Origin: CBDBCU01 sp965203435
GTDB taxonomy: Bacteria; Chloroflexota; Dehalococcoidia; Lucifugimonadales; UBA3495
Length of the DNA stretch: 64,000 nucleotides
Direction: 5' to 3'
Assembly (NCBI GenBank): GCA_965203435.1
Contig: CBDBCU010000006.1
Location: 124,001-188,000 of the forward strand
How positions within the stretch are numbered: position 1 is the first letter of the stretch; the number at the start of each line of letters is the position of its first letter. Positions 56,910-64,000 of this stretch are shown in pieces. The notes under the pieces were generated by a model. It did no database searches. It had not been told where the DNA came from and was given only the letters and a program-made list of their open reading frames with translations. The position numbers and the translations under genes were made by a program.

Positions 56910-58451
56910 ATGAAATACGACTACATCATCATCGGGGCTGGTTCCGCCGGCAGCGTGCTGGCTACCCGCCTGTCCGAAAATCCGGAGCGGTCGGTATTGC
57001 TGCTGGAAGCCGGGCCGGACTACCCGGATTTCGAGCGGCTGCCGGCCGATGTGAAATACGGCTACAACACGGCCAAAGCCATCGCCGGCCCGCATATGTG
57101 GGGCTACCAGGCCAAGGCCCGCCCGGAACACGCCAATACCTTTCATCTGCCCCGCGGCCGGGTGGTCGGCGGCAGCAGCGCGGTCAACGGCCAAGTCTGG
57201 CTGCGGGCGGTGCCGGAGGATTTTGACAATTGGGTCGCTTGGGGCAATGGCGAGTGGAGTTTCGGCGCGGTAATGCCCTATCTGAACCGCATTGAGACCG
57301 ATCTGGATTTCGGCGGCGATTTTCACGGCTCCGCCGGCCCCATCCCGGTGCGCCGCCACAAACGGGAGGAGTGGCTGCCTACTCAGGAGGCCTTTTTCCG
57401 GGCCTGCCTCGCCGCCGGTATGCCGGAATCGGCGGATATGAATGACCCGGATTCCACCGGCGTCGGCCCCCGCCCGATGAACAATGTGGATGGGGTGCGG
57501 ATGAGCGCGGCCCTGACCTATCTGGAATTGGCCCGCCACCGCCTGAACCTGACGATCCGCGCCGGCGTCACCGTCCGCCGCATCCTCTTTGACGGCAAGC
57601 AGGCGGTGGGCGTAGCCGGGGACAGCGGCGGCGACTCCTTTGACCTGGCCGGCGACCGCATCATCCTCAGCGGCGGCGCCATTGCCTCGCCGCAGCTGCT
57701 GATGCTCTCCGGCGTCGGCCCGGCGGAACATTTAGCCAGCTTGGGGATTCCAGTGGTGCATCCCTTGCCCGGCGTAGGGCAAAACCTGCGGGATCATCCC
57801 CTGGTGGCCTTGCAGTTTGCGGTAAAGCCGGAATATCTGGCGGATCCGGATACGCCCTGGAGTCAGGTAGCCCTGCGCTACACTACCGAGGGTTCGCTCA
57901 CCCGCAACGATATGCAAATCCTGCCCGGCTGGTTTGCCGATGCCCGCGGCGGCGCCGCCGACCAGGCCGCCGGTTTCCGGATGGCTCCGGCCCTGGAAAA
58001 CGCCGCCACCGCCGGGGAACTGCGCTTGACCGCCAACGATCCCTATGTCCAGCCGGAATTGAACTATAACTATCTTGCCGATCCGGGCGACCGGGAACGG
58101 ATGCGGCAAGCCGTCCGCCTGTGCATCCGCTTGTCCGAATCCCCGGACTTTGCCAACATCATCACCGACCGCATTACCCCCACGGATGCCGATCTGGAAT
58201 CCGACGCCGCCCTGGACGCCTGGCTGCTGCGGAATGTTTCGACCCAGCAGCATTCCTCCGGCACCTGCAAAATGGGGCCGGCCGACGACCCCATGGCTGT
58301 CGTGGATCAGTATTGCCGGGTCTATGGGGTCCGCAACCTGAGCGTCATTGACGCTTCGGTAATGCCCGATGTGGTGCGGGCCAACACCAATGTAACCACC
58401 CTGATGATTGCGGAACGGCTGGCCGACTGGCTAAAGGCGGGCCGGGCGTGA
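56910..58451 (+). CDS. GMC family FAD-dependent oxidoreductase (choline dehydrogenase-like)
   Basis: 513 residues. FAD loop YIIIGAGSAGSVLATRLSENP at the N-terminus, GMC signatures PRGRVVGGSSAVNGQVWLRA and GGAIASPQLLMLSGVGP, and a C-terminal active site HSSGTCKMG ... NTNVTTLMIAERLA. The catalytic His lies in QQHSSGTC. Known: alcohol or sugar oxidation with electron transfer to quinones or oxygen. The N-terminus has no signal peptide. ATG 56910 follows AGAGGA; the frame opens earlier. Substrate is unknown; no betaine genes are nearby. Confidence 0.93.
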   Translation: MKYDYIIIGAGSAGSVLATRLSENPERSVLLLEAGPDYPDFERLPADVKYGYNTAKAIAGPHMWGYQAKARPEHANTFHLPRGRVVGGSSAVNGQVWLRAVPEDFDNWVAWGNGEWSFGAVMPYLNRIETDLDFGGDFHGSAGPIPVRRHKREEWLPTQEAFFRACLAAGMPESADMNDPDSTGVGPRPMNNVDGVRMSAALTYLELARHRLNLTIRAGVTVRRILFDGKQAVGVAGDSGGDSFDLAGDRIILSGGAIASPQLLMLSGVGPAEHLASLGIPVVHPLPGVGQNLRDHPLVALQFAVKPEYLADPDTPWSQVALRYTTEGSLTRNDMQILPGWFADARGGAADQAAGFRMAPALENAATAGELRLTANDPYVQPELNYNYLADPGDRERMRQAVRLCIRLSESPDFANIITDRITPTDADLESDAALDAWLLRNVSTQQHSSGTCKMGPADDPMAVVDQYCRVYGVRNLSVIDASVMPDVVRANTNVTTLMIAERLADWLKAGRA

Positions 58452-58488
58452 TTAAAGGGGCGGGCGTCAAACGCTCCATCCTCTCCTC

Positions 58489-58510
58489 CTGAACTTGTTG
58501 CAGGATGGAA
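58489..58510. repeat. Family B palindromic repeat
   Basis: TCCTCCTGAACTTGTTGCAG then GATGG, directly after the GMC gene and 15 bases before element 12. Confidence 0.8.
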
Positions 58511-58524
58511 AAGGCGGCTCCACA

Positions 58525-58627
58525 ACCGTCCTTCCCGGGCAAGCGGGAATCCAGAACTGCACTGCCTTATGCCGCCGCAGTCTTGGCAAGCAACCGCCGG
58601 ATTCCCGCTTACGCGGGAAGGATGGTA
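58525..58627. repeat. Family A element 12
   Basis: Interior type 1 forward (GAACTGCACTGCCTTATGCC then GCCGCAGTCTTGGCAAGCAA); ends ACCGTCCTTCCCGGGCAAGC and TTACGCGGGAAGGATGGTA. Confidence 0.92.
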
Positions 58628-58720
58628 GAGTAGTCGGGAAGGGCGGTTACTAGGGGCGGCTGCTCGGAATTGCCGGGCCGCGCCAGGGCCGGATGCCAAG
58701 CAAGCTCGGCCCGGCTTTGC

Positions 58721-59170
58721 TTAACCCCGACGCCTTTCCAACCGCCGCCGCAGCCGCGCCAGCCGCTGCTGCCGCGCCAACCACCGCTCCTCCAAAGAGC
58801 GCGTTGCGGCGAGTTCCGCGGCGCGCACTTCGGCAAGGGCTTCAGCCCGCCCCTCGGCCCGCCCCTCAGCGCGGGCGGCCGCAATCTTGCTCTCCGCCTG
58901 CGCGCGCTCCTCTATGAGACGCTGCTTGTCCTCCCGCTTGAGAAACATAGCGAATGCTCCTTCTACGAATATCACCCACAAGACGGTGCCAATGGTGAGC
59001 GCATTGGCCGACCACCCGACCGCCGTACTGGGGATGGCGTCCGGCGCGGCGTTCCGGTATGCCAAAAGGGAGGCGATGCTGATTAAGGCAACCGCCAGCA
59101 CGGCCGCCACCACCAGAAACGGCAATCGCCATTGGTCGGCATCCTCCCGGTTCCGTTCCGGATTACGCAA
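58721..59170 (-). CDS. Two-helix membrane protein with Ala/Glu/Arg-rich coiled coil, copy 2
   Basis: About 149 residues. Two hydrophobic helices (LPFLVVAAVLAVALISIASLL and ALTIGTVLWVIFVEGAFAMFL) precede a long charged helix with AARAEGRAEGRAEALAEVRA and a very basic end (RQQRLARLRRRLERRRG). The layout matches 29070-29534; sequence similarity beyond the layout is weak. The start is a TTG (59170, with GGGGG 8 bases upstream, or 59176). It is divergent from the fur-like gene. The function is unknown; the basic tail could contact nucleic acid or lipid. Confidence 0.6.
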   Translation of the reverse strand: MRNPERNREDADQWRLPFLVVAAVLAVALISIASLLAYRNAAPDAIPSTAVGWSANALTIGTVLWVIFVEGAFAMFLKREDKQRLIEERAQAESKIAAARAEGRAEGRAEALAEVRAAELAATRSLEERWLARQQRLARLRRRLERRRG

Positions 59171-59282
59171 AGCCAATTCCCCCTTTCGGAATGTAGCAAG
59201 AATACCATATACGAATTGCCGACAAAATGCCAGTTATTTCCGGCGCGGGTCTGGGAATGTTGGCAATCAGGCGCGTTACCCC

Positions 59283-59311
59283 TTGACACCCCTTTTCCTC
59301 TTTGCTATACT
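59283..59311 (+). promoter_or_regulatory. Near-consensus promoter of the Fur/zinc-transport operon
   Basis: Perfect TTGACA, exact 17-base spacer, TATACT, 37 bases before ATG 59348. Confidence 0.85.
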
Positions 59312-59314
59312 ATG

Positions 59315-59336
59315 TTGTCGCAAACCTTTGCAATAA
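59315..59336 (+). promoter_or_regulatory. Candidate Fur/Zur operator
   Basis: Dyad TTGTCGCAAACCTTTGCAATAA (halves in brackets: GCAAA CC TTTGC) covers the expected transcription start, where a repressor would block initiation. Its AT-flanked inverted form resembles Zur-type boxes, but the match to any published consensus was not tested. Confidence 0.5.
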
Positions 59337-59347
59337 CTGGTGTTGGT

Positions 59348-59842
59348 ATGACCAGTCAGGAACAGTCCTTGCAGCAGCTGCAAAGTCTAGGCTATCGCTT
59401 GACCCCGCAGCGGCTGCTGGTGCTGGCTATTGTGGCCGGCGGCGACGGACACATGGGCGTGGACGAAATCCATCGCCAGGCCCGGGCCGCCTATCCCTAT
59501 CTGGACCTGGCTACCGTGTACCGCACCCTGCGCCTGTTCAAGCAGGTGGGCGTCGTTACCGAAGTGGACATTGACAACCGCCTGCACTATGAACTGACCG
59601 CCCCGGGGGAAAAGCACCACCACATGGTCTGCCGCGCTTGCCACCGGGCCCTCAACCTCAGCCCCCATTACTTGGAGGATTTCCGGGATACCCTGCTGCG
59701 GGAGTTTGACTTTGAGCCGGATATTGCCCACTTTACCGTCTCCGGCCACTGCCGCGGTTGCCGGGAAATGGCGGCGGTTAATGACCAGGACAACGACCCT
59801 ACGGCCGGGGAGCCTGCCGATGCTGCGAAACGGGATTACTGA
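59348..59842 (+). CDS. Fur family metalloregulator (likely Zur)
   Basis: 164 residues. Winged-helix part (LQSLGYRLTPQRLLVLAIVAGGDGHMGVDEIHRQARAAYPYLDLATVYRTLRLFKQVGVV) and metal part HYELTAPGEKHHHMVCRACHRALNL ... CRGC, giving a four-Cys structural zinc site and a His-rich sensor site. It is cotranscribed with a cluster 9 metal importer whose first gene overlaps its 3' end, so zinc-dependent repression of this operon is the natural reading; Mn or Fe sensing cannot be excluded. ATG 59348; a near-consensus promoter and a dyad lie directly upstream. Confidence 0.9.
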   Translation: MTSQEQSLQQLQSLGYRLTPQRLLVLAIVAGGDGHMGVDEIHRQARAAYPYLDLATVYRTLRLFKQVGVVTEVDIDNRLHYELTAPGEKHHHMVCRACHRALNLSPHYLEDFRDTLLREFDFEPDIAHFTVSGHCRGCREMAAVNDQDNDPTAGEPADAAKRDY

Positions 59843-60893
59843 AATGGCCCCCTGGCGGTTGCTGGCGGCGGGGCTGTTGCCGCTGCTGCTGGCCTTGCCG
59901 CTGCTGGCCTGCGCCCCGGCCGCCGGGACGGACGCGGCGGCGGAAAGCGCCCCGGCCCAGCCGGCCACCGCCGCCGAGGCCAAGCTGCGGGTCGCCAGCA
60001 CCGTATCGCCCATCACCAGCCTGATGGAAAATATCGGCGGCGACCGCATTATCCTGACCGGCATCGTGCCGGAGGGTACCAATTCCCACACCTTTGAGCC
60101 GTCGCCCTCTCTGGCGGCGACCTTGGCCGCGGCCGATTTATTCGTCGCCAACGGCCTCTTTCTCGAGGAACCGACCATTGCGATGGCCCGGGCTAATCAG
60201 AAACCCGGGGCCGTTATCCTGACTTTGGGCGACCGGGCCATCACCCCGGAGGAATGGGTTTTTGACTTTTCCTTTCCCGAAAGCGGCGGCCAGCCCAATC
60301 CCCATCTCTGGACGGCTCCCCATCTGGCCTTGAAATACGCCGAAATTATCCGGGAGGAACTTTCCAACCTGGATCCGGCCAACGCCGATTATTACGGCGA
60401 AAACTACACCCGGCTGCAAGGCCGCATCGACGATTTGGATAATCGCATCCGCGCCGCCGTGGCAACCATCCCGCCGGAGAACCGCAAGCTGCTGACCTAT
60501 CACGACTCCTTTCCCCATTTCGGCCCCCGCTACGGGCTGGAATTGATTGGGGCGGTGCAGCCCTCGGATTTTACCGAACCCTCGGCCCGGGAAGTGGCGG
60601 CGCTGATTGACCAAGTGCGGGAAACCGGCGTGCCGGCTATTTTCGGCTCCCAGGTCTTTCCCAGCCCGGTAATGGAGCAAATCGCCAAAGAGGGCGGCGC
60701 CCGGTTCGTTGATAAATTGCGGGACGATGACCTGCCCGGCCAACCCGGAGACCGGGAACACAGCTACCTGGGGCTGATGTTGTCGGATGCGCGGATTATC
60801 GTTGACGCCCTGGGCGGCGATGCGGCGGCCCTGGACAGCTTTGATACCGGCCCGGTCTTTGCCGGGGAAAGCCAGGCAATTTATCCCCAGTAA
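59820..60893 (+). CDS. znuA: Zinc/manganese-type ABC transporter substrate-binding lipoprotein (cluster 9)
   Basis: 357 residues. Lipoprotein signal MLRNGITEMAPWRLLAAGLL, then LLALPLLAC, with the lipobox Cys at about 34. Metal ligands are H in GTNSHTFEPSPS, H in QPNPHLWTAP, H in TYHDSFPHFGPRYGLE, and an acidic residue in the C-terminal lobe, the usual cluster 9 set. ATG 59820 with GGGGAG 8 bases upstream overlaps the regulator gene by 23 bp; ATG 59844 is an alternative. The protein would be anchored by Lgt (27450). Zinc rather than manganese is suggested by the Zur-like neighbour only. Confidence 0.9.
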   Translation: MLRNGITEMAPWRLLAAGLLPLLLALPLLACAPAAGTDAAAESAPAQPATAAEAKLRVASTVSPITSLMENIGGDRIILTGIVPEGTNSHTFEPSPSLAATLAAADLFVANGLFLEEPTIAMARANQKPGAVILTLGDRAITPEEWVFDFSFPESGGQPNPHLWTAPHLALKYAEIIREELSNLDPANADYYGENYTRLQGRIDDLDNRIRAAVATIPPENRKLLTYHDSFPHFGPRYGLELIGAVQPSDFTEPSAREVAALIDQVRETGVPAIFGSQVFPSPVMEQIAKEGGARFVDKLRDDDLPGQPGDREHSYLGLMLSDARIIVDALGGDAAALDSFDTGPVFAGESQAIYPQ

Positions 60894-60982
60894 ATCCGTC
60901 GGATTAGACCAAATGCCGGCCGCCTATCGGGGCCGGAATGGGGGCTAATCCGGCGCAACAAACCTTAACCTAAGGACGGATA

Positions 60983-61864
60983 ATGTTACATCCCTTTCCC
61001 CACCAGCGCGGGTCGGGGCAGCCGATTGTTGAACTGAAAAACCTGACCGCCGGCTATGAAGGGCAGGCGGTATTGACCGATGTCAGCCTGCGGGTCATGC
61101 CCGGGGATTTCGTCGGCCTGCTGGGCCCCAGCGGCTCCGGCAAAACTACCCTGCTGCGGGCCATCCTGGGGGCGGCCCGGGTGTTCCAGGGGCAAGTGGC
61201 AGTGCAAGGCGCGGCGGCTCAAGGCAAACGCCCCCCGGCCGGCTATGTCCCCCAACTGGAAACCATCGACTGGAACTTTCCAGTAACCGTGGAGGAAGTG
61301 GTGCTGATGGGCTGCACCCGCCGCAATCCCCTGCTGCCCTGGCATCGCAAGGCGGACCGGGAATTGGCCGGAGAAATGATGGAGCGGCTGGGCATTGCCC
61401 ATCTCTACCGCCGCCACATCCGGGAATTGTCCGGGGGGCAGCAGCAGCGGGTCTTTCTGGCCCGGGCCCTGGTCAGCAACCCGGAACTACTGCTGCTGGA
61501 TGAACCCACCAGCGGCGTGGACATCAAAACCCGGGACGAAGTGATGCACCTGCTCCACGAACTGAATCATCAGGGCATTGCGGTAATGCTGACTACCCAC
61601 GAAATCAACGCCGTGGCGGCCCATCTGCCCTGGCTGGTCTGCCTCAACGGGCATATCCTGGCCGAGGGGCCGCCGGCGGAAGTGCTGTCCCCGGAAATCC
61701 TGCGCCAGACCTACGGGGCGGAAATGCCGGTAATTCAGTACCAGGGGATGACCCTGGTGGCGGAAAGCCCCCATCTGTTCGGCCGCAACGGGGCGGAAAA
61801 AAACGGCGTTGTCCCTGCGAAAACCCTAGCGGCGCGGGAGGCGGAAGTTGCTGGAACCCTTTAG
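60983..61864 (+). CDS. znuC: Metal ABC transporter ATP-binding protein
   Basis: 293 residues. Walker A GPSGSGKTT, Q-loop region GYVPQLETIDWNFPVTVEEVVLMG (the PQ...D-W-x-F-P pattern typical of Mn/Zn importers), signature LSGGQQQR, Walker B LLLLDEPTSGVD, His switch LTTHE. ATG 60983 has AAGGACGGA upstream. It overlaps the permease gene by 17 bp. The C-terminal 40 residues, after the ATPase core, are extra. Confidence 0.93.
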   Translation: MLHPFPHQRGSGQPIVELKNLTAGYEGQAVLTDVSLRVMPGDFVGLLGPSGSGKTTLLRAILGAARVFQGQVAVQGAAAQGKRPPAGYVPQLETIDWNFPVTVEEVVLMGCTRRNPLLPWHRKADRELAGEMMERLGIAHLYRRHIRELSGGQQQRVFLARALVSNPELLLLDEPTSGVDIKTRDEVMHLLHELNHQGIAVMLTTHEINAVAAHLPWLVCLNGHILAEGPPAEVLSPEILRQTYGAEMPVIQYQGMTLVAESPHLFGRNGAEKNGVVPAKTLAAREAEVAGTL

Positions 61865-62723
61865 CTACCAGTTCTTTGTGCGGGGACTGCTGGCCGCTAC
61901 CCTGGTGGGCGGTCTCTGCGGCCTGATTGGGGTCTATATCGTGCTGCGGCGGATGGCCTATATCGGGCATGGCCTGGCCCACGCTGTCTTTGGCGGCGCG
62001 GTAGTCAGCTATGTAATGTCCTTCAACTTTTTCATCGGGGCCAGCTTGTGGGGATTCCTGTCGGCTCTGCTGATAACCCTGACCACCCGCAAGCGGAAAA
62101 TCGGGGCCGACGCCGCCATCGGCATCGTCACCACGGCCAGTTTTGCCCTGGGCATTGCCCTGATCAGCCGGTTCAAGACCTTTACCCGCAGCTTTGACGC
62201 CGCCCTGTTCGGCAACATCCTGGGGGTCGGCGGCGGCGATTTGATTGCCATTATTGCGGTAACGGCGGCGGTGCTGGTCATCCTGATTGTGGGCTACAAA
62301 CTCTTTCTTTTTACCGCCTTTGAGCCGGAAGTGGCCGGCTTTTACGGCGTGTCCACCGGCTGGGTGGATACCATGTTTTCCCTGGCGTTGGCAGCGACGA
62401 TCGTCGTTTCCATTCAGGTATTGGGGGTTACGATGATTGCGGCGGCCATCGTCATTCCGCCCATCATTGCCCGCCTGCTGACCGACAGTTTCCGCACCAT
62501 GGCCCTGCTGGCCACGGCCATTGGCGCTTTTTGCGGATTGGGCGGCGTCTATCTCAGCTACTTTGTGGATGTATCCTCCGGAGCCAGCGTAGTGCTGTTC
62601 TCCGCCCTGCTTTTTGGGCTGGCTCTGCTTTATGGCAGCCTGGGGGGACTGCTGCGCGGTTGGCCGCGGCGGCCGGCCGGATTGGGCCGCTTGTCCCGGG
62701 GCCATTCGGACGCTTTCGACTGA
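61848..62723 (+). CDS. znuB: Metal ABC transporter permease
   Basis: 291 residues with eight or nine membrane helices. FFVRGLLAATLVGGLCGLIGVYIVLRRMAYIGHGLAHAVFGG is the ABC-3 family start. VTMIAAAIVIPPIIARLL near residue 200 is the typical P-P-A/I coupling region. It starts with TTG 61848 (GGGAGG upstream) inside the ATPase gene, an overlap that supports coupled translation. Short basic C-terminal tail. A Family B repeat follows. Confidence 0.93.
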   Translation: MLEPFSYQFFVRGLLAATLVGGLCGLIGVYIVLRRMAYIGHGLAHAVFGGAVVSYVMSFNFFIGASLWGFLSALLITLTTRKRKIGADAAIGIVTTASFALGIALISRFKTFTRSFDAALFGNILGVGGGDLIAIIAVTAAVLVILIVGYKLFLFTAFEPEVAGFYGVSTGWVDTMFSLALAATIVVSIQVLGVTMIAAAIVIPPIIARLLTDSFRTMALLATAIGAFCGLGGVYLSYFVDVSSGASVVLFSALLFGLALLYGSLGGLLRGWPRRPAGLGRLSRGHSDAFD

Positions 62724-62748
62724 CCCGGTACGCTTACCGGAGGTTGCC

Positions 62749-62777
62749 CGCTCATCCTGAACTTGTCGAAGGATGAA
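62749..62777. repeat. Family B palindromic repeat
   Basis: CGCTCATCCTGAACTTGTCG then AAGGATGAA, 25 bases after the permease stop. Confidence 0.85.
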
Positions 62778-62927
62778 TACCCGGCAACCGAACCGGCCCG
62801 GCCCGGCGGCTTACCGCTATTTTCCCGGCGTGTGTTAAACTAGGGCAGTTTCCGGCGGCTTACCCGGCAAACCCGGCCTTAACCGGTCAAGACCGGTCTC
62901 AATCGGTTCGGGAAAGGGAGCGGATTT

Positions 62928-64000
62928 ATGGCCCATTCGCATCACCATCACGGGCAGTTGCAACCCACGGCGGAACACACCGGCATCCGCCGCGGCGCGG
63001 CCTTTATCATCGGCGGCCTGACCGGCGGTCACGGCGTCTTTCACTGGCTGACCCAGAGTTTTATCGTGGTGCTGCCGGAGGTGCGGGATGCCCTGCTGGG
63101 CGGCAGCGTATTAGCGGTCAACAGCATCCAGACCACCCGGGAAATTGCCTCCGGCGTGGTTTCCCTGCCCGGCGGGGTGTTGACCGATGCCCTGCGCCGC
63201 TATTGGGGCTGGGTGATGGCGGTCTGTATGGCCCTCTTTGGCGTCGGCTGGATGCTGATGGCCGCCGGCGGCTGGGCGGTGCCGGGCAGTTCCTGGTTCA
63301 CTCAACAGCAGATCGCCGCCGCGGAAACCACTACTTCCCTGAATGTGGCCGGCTATATCCTGCTGATTTCAGGAATGGCCGTGGTAGGAATGGCGGCCTC
63401 GTTCTGGCATTTGCCGGCGGTGGCGGCCTTATCCTCCCAATTCAGCCACCGCCGAGCCTCGGTACTGTCCTTCCACGGCGTCGGCGGCAATGTGGGCGAT
63501 GTTATCGGCCCGGTGCTGACCGGCCTGCTGCTGGCGACCTTGACCTGGCAGGCCATCATCACTATCTATGCCGCCGTGCCGATTTTCCTGGCCTTTCTGG
63601 TCTTTTGGGCCTTTCGGGACATTGGGCAGCGGGCGCAAGCCGCCGCTACCGCCGCCGGCCAATCCTCCCGGACGATGCGGAATCAGTTGGCGGAAACCCG
63701 GCTGCTGATTGGCAATCCCCGGGTTTGGGGCATAACGATGGTGGCCGGCCTGCGGGGAATGGCTTACCTGGGCTTTATCACCATCCTGCCGCAATACCTG
63801 GCCGATGAATTGGGCTTGACGGTAAAGGAGGGCGGCGGCTTTGAGAACCTCTTTTTCCGGGGATCCCTGATTGGCTTGCTGGTACTGGTAGGCATCTTTG
63901 CCAGCCCGGTGATGGGCTATTTGTCCGACCGCTACGGCCGCAAGCGGGTGCTGCTGCCGGGGATGGGCGTGCTGGCCCTGTTGACCCTGCTGATGGCTTT
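62928..64000 (+). CDS. MFS transporter with His-rich N-terminus (cut by window end)
   Basis: 357 codons are visible. N-terminus MAHSHHHHGQLQPTAEHTG (five His in the first eight residues) followed by MFS helices: GLTGGHGVFHWLTQSFIVVLPEV, a second segment, SLPGGVLTDALRRYWG (motif A-like loop), and MGYLSDRYGRKRVLLPGMG, the motif A of the second half. The first-half helix 1 has a His pair (GHGVFHW). ATG 62928 has AAGGGAG. It follows the zinc importer operon by 204 bp, so metal or metallophore movement is plausible but unproven; drug or fosmidomycin-type efflux is the common alternative. Confidence 0.85.
   Translation, partial: MAHSHHHHGQLQPTAEHTGIRRGAAFIIGGLTGGHGVFHWLTQSFIVVLPEVRDALLGGSVLAVNSIQTTREIASGVVSLPGGVLTDALRRYWGWVMAVCMALFGVGWMLMAAGGWAVPGSSWFTQQQIAAAETTTSLNVAGYILLISGMAVVGMAASFWHLPAVAALSSQFSHRRASVLSFHGVGGNVGDVIGPVLTGLLLATLTWQAIITIYAAVPIFLAFLVFWAFRDIGQRAQAAATAAGQSSRTMRNQLAETRLLIGNPRVWGITMVAGLRGMAYLGFITILPQYLADELGLTVKEGGGFENLFFRGSLIGLLVLVGIFASPVMGYLSDRYGRKRVLLPGMGVLALLTLLMA

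Overview
The window is GC-rich bacterial chromosome with no phage, plasmid or integron backbone. Core genes are densely packed on both strands: ileS, leuS, lepA, mutM, rsmA, ispE, lgt, recJ, galU, folC, an SRP RNA and two tRNAs. They are mixed with small accessory genes (PaREP1, HigA, Uma2, DUF2283, DinB, SWIM) and a very large number of short palindromic repeats. A long (about 275 nt) SRP RNA with an extended 5' domain, a GLUG-repeat secreted protein with DYDSNDDGLIEI-type modules, an EF-G-like paralog, LLM and GMC oxidoreductases and an orphan molybdopterin subunit suggest Chloroflexota, perhaps a Dehalococcoidia/SAR202-like lineage. That placement is inference from gene content only.

Layout. 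1-9.4 kb: end of thiD, an aspartic-protease-like protein, a type 2 ileS, mutM, a PaREP1 protein, a RidA protein, a DUF418 membrane protein and an EF-G-like GTPase. 9.4-16.3 kb: HigA-like and Uma2 genes, an acyl-CoA mutase whose active-site residues point to isobutyryl-CoA rather than methylmalonyl-CoA, two more PaREP1 paralogs, a secreted protein preceded by a strong promoter and a perfect 22-bp hairpin, and a phosphoesterase. 16.4-25 kb: tRNA-Lys and tRNA-Leu, two peptide-type ABC ATPases, a HigA antitoxin, lepA, a minus-strand run of membrane proteins with DinB, and galU. 25.1-31.4 kb: SRP RNA, rsmA-ispE, lgt, a phosphoribosyltransferase, and recJ on the other strand. 31.5-42 kb: a second copy of the secreted protein, frame-interrupted by a 13-G tract (candidate phase-variable switch); a minus-strand group of B12-binding radical SAM protein, fabF and a membrane protein; an LLM oxidoreductase; and a plus-strand epimerase-folC-fabF operon. 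42-51 kb: SWIM protein, toxin-antitoxin-like pair, PD-(D/E)XK nuclease, 1014-residue GLUG secreted protein, CMD-family protein and a molybdopterin-binding dehydrogenase subunit. 51-64 kb: DEDDh exonuclease, a methyltransferase fused to an Mrr-like nuclease, leuS, a GMC oxidoreductase, and a Fur/Zur-linked zinc-type ABC importer followed by a His-rich MFS protein cut by the window edge.

Three families of short inverted repeats occupy most gaps. Family A is about 100 bp: the 20-bp palindrome ATTCCCGCgtaaGCGGGAAT at both ends around an interior of roughly 45 bp, flanked by TACCGTC/GACGGTA (12 complete elements plus partial ones). Family B is a 25-30 bp imperfect palindrome containing TCCTGAACTTGTTGAAGGA. 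Family C is about 110 bp with ends like ACATGGATTAACAGGAT (3 elements). Several repeats touch coding ends or starts, and one PaREP1 gene appears to read through them.

The observations most worth a second look are the poly-G frame switch in the secreted paralog, the hairpin leader of its sister gene, the rearranged signature motif in IleRS, the isobutyryl-type mutase, the 29-residue tandem repeats on the radical SAM protein, the methyltransferase-nuclease fusion, and the stepwise growth of Family A ends.
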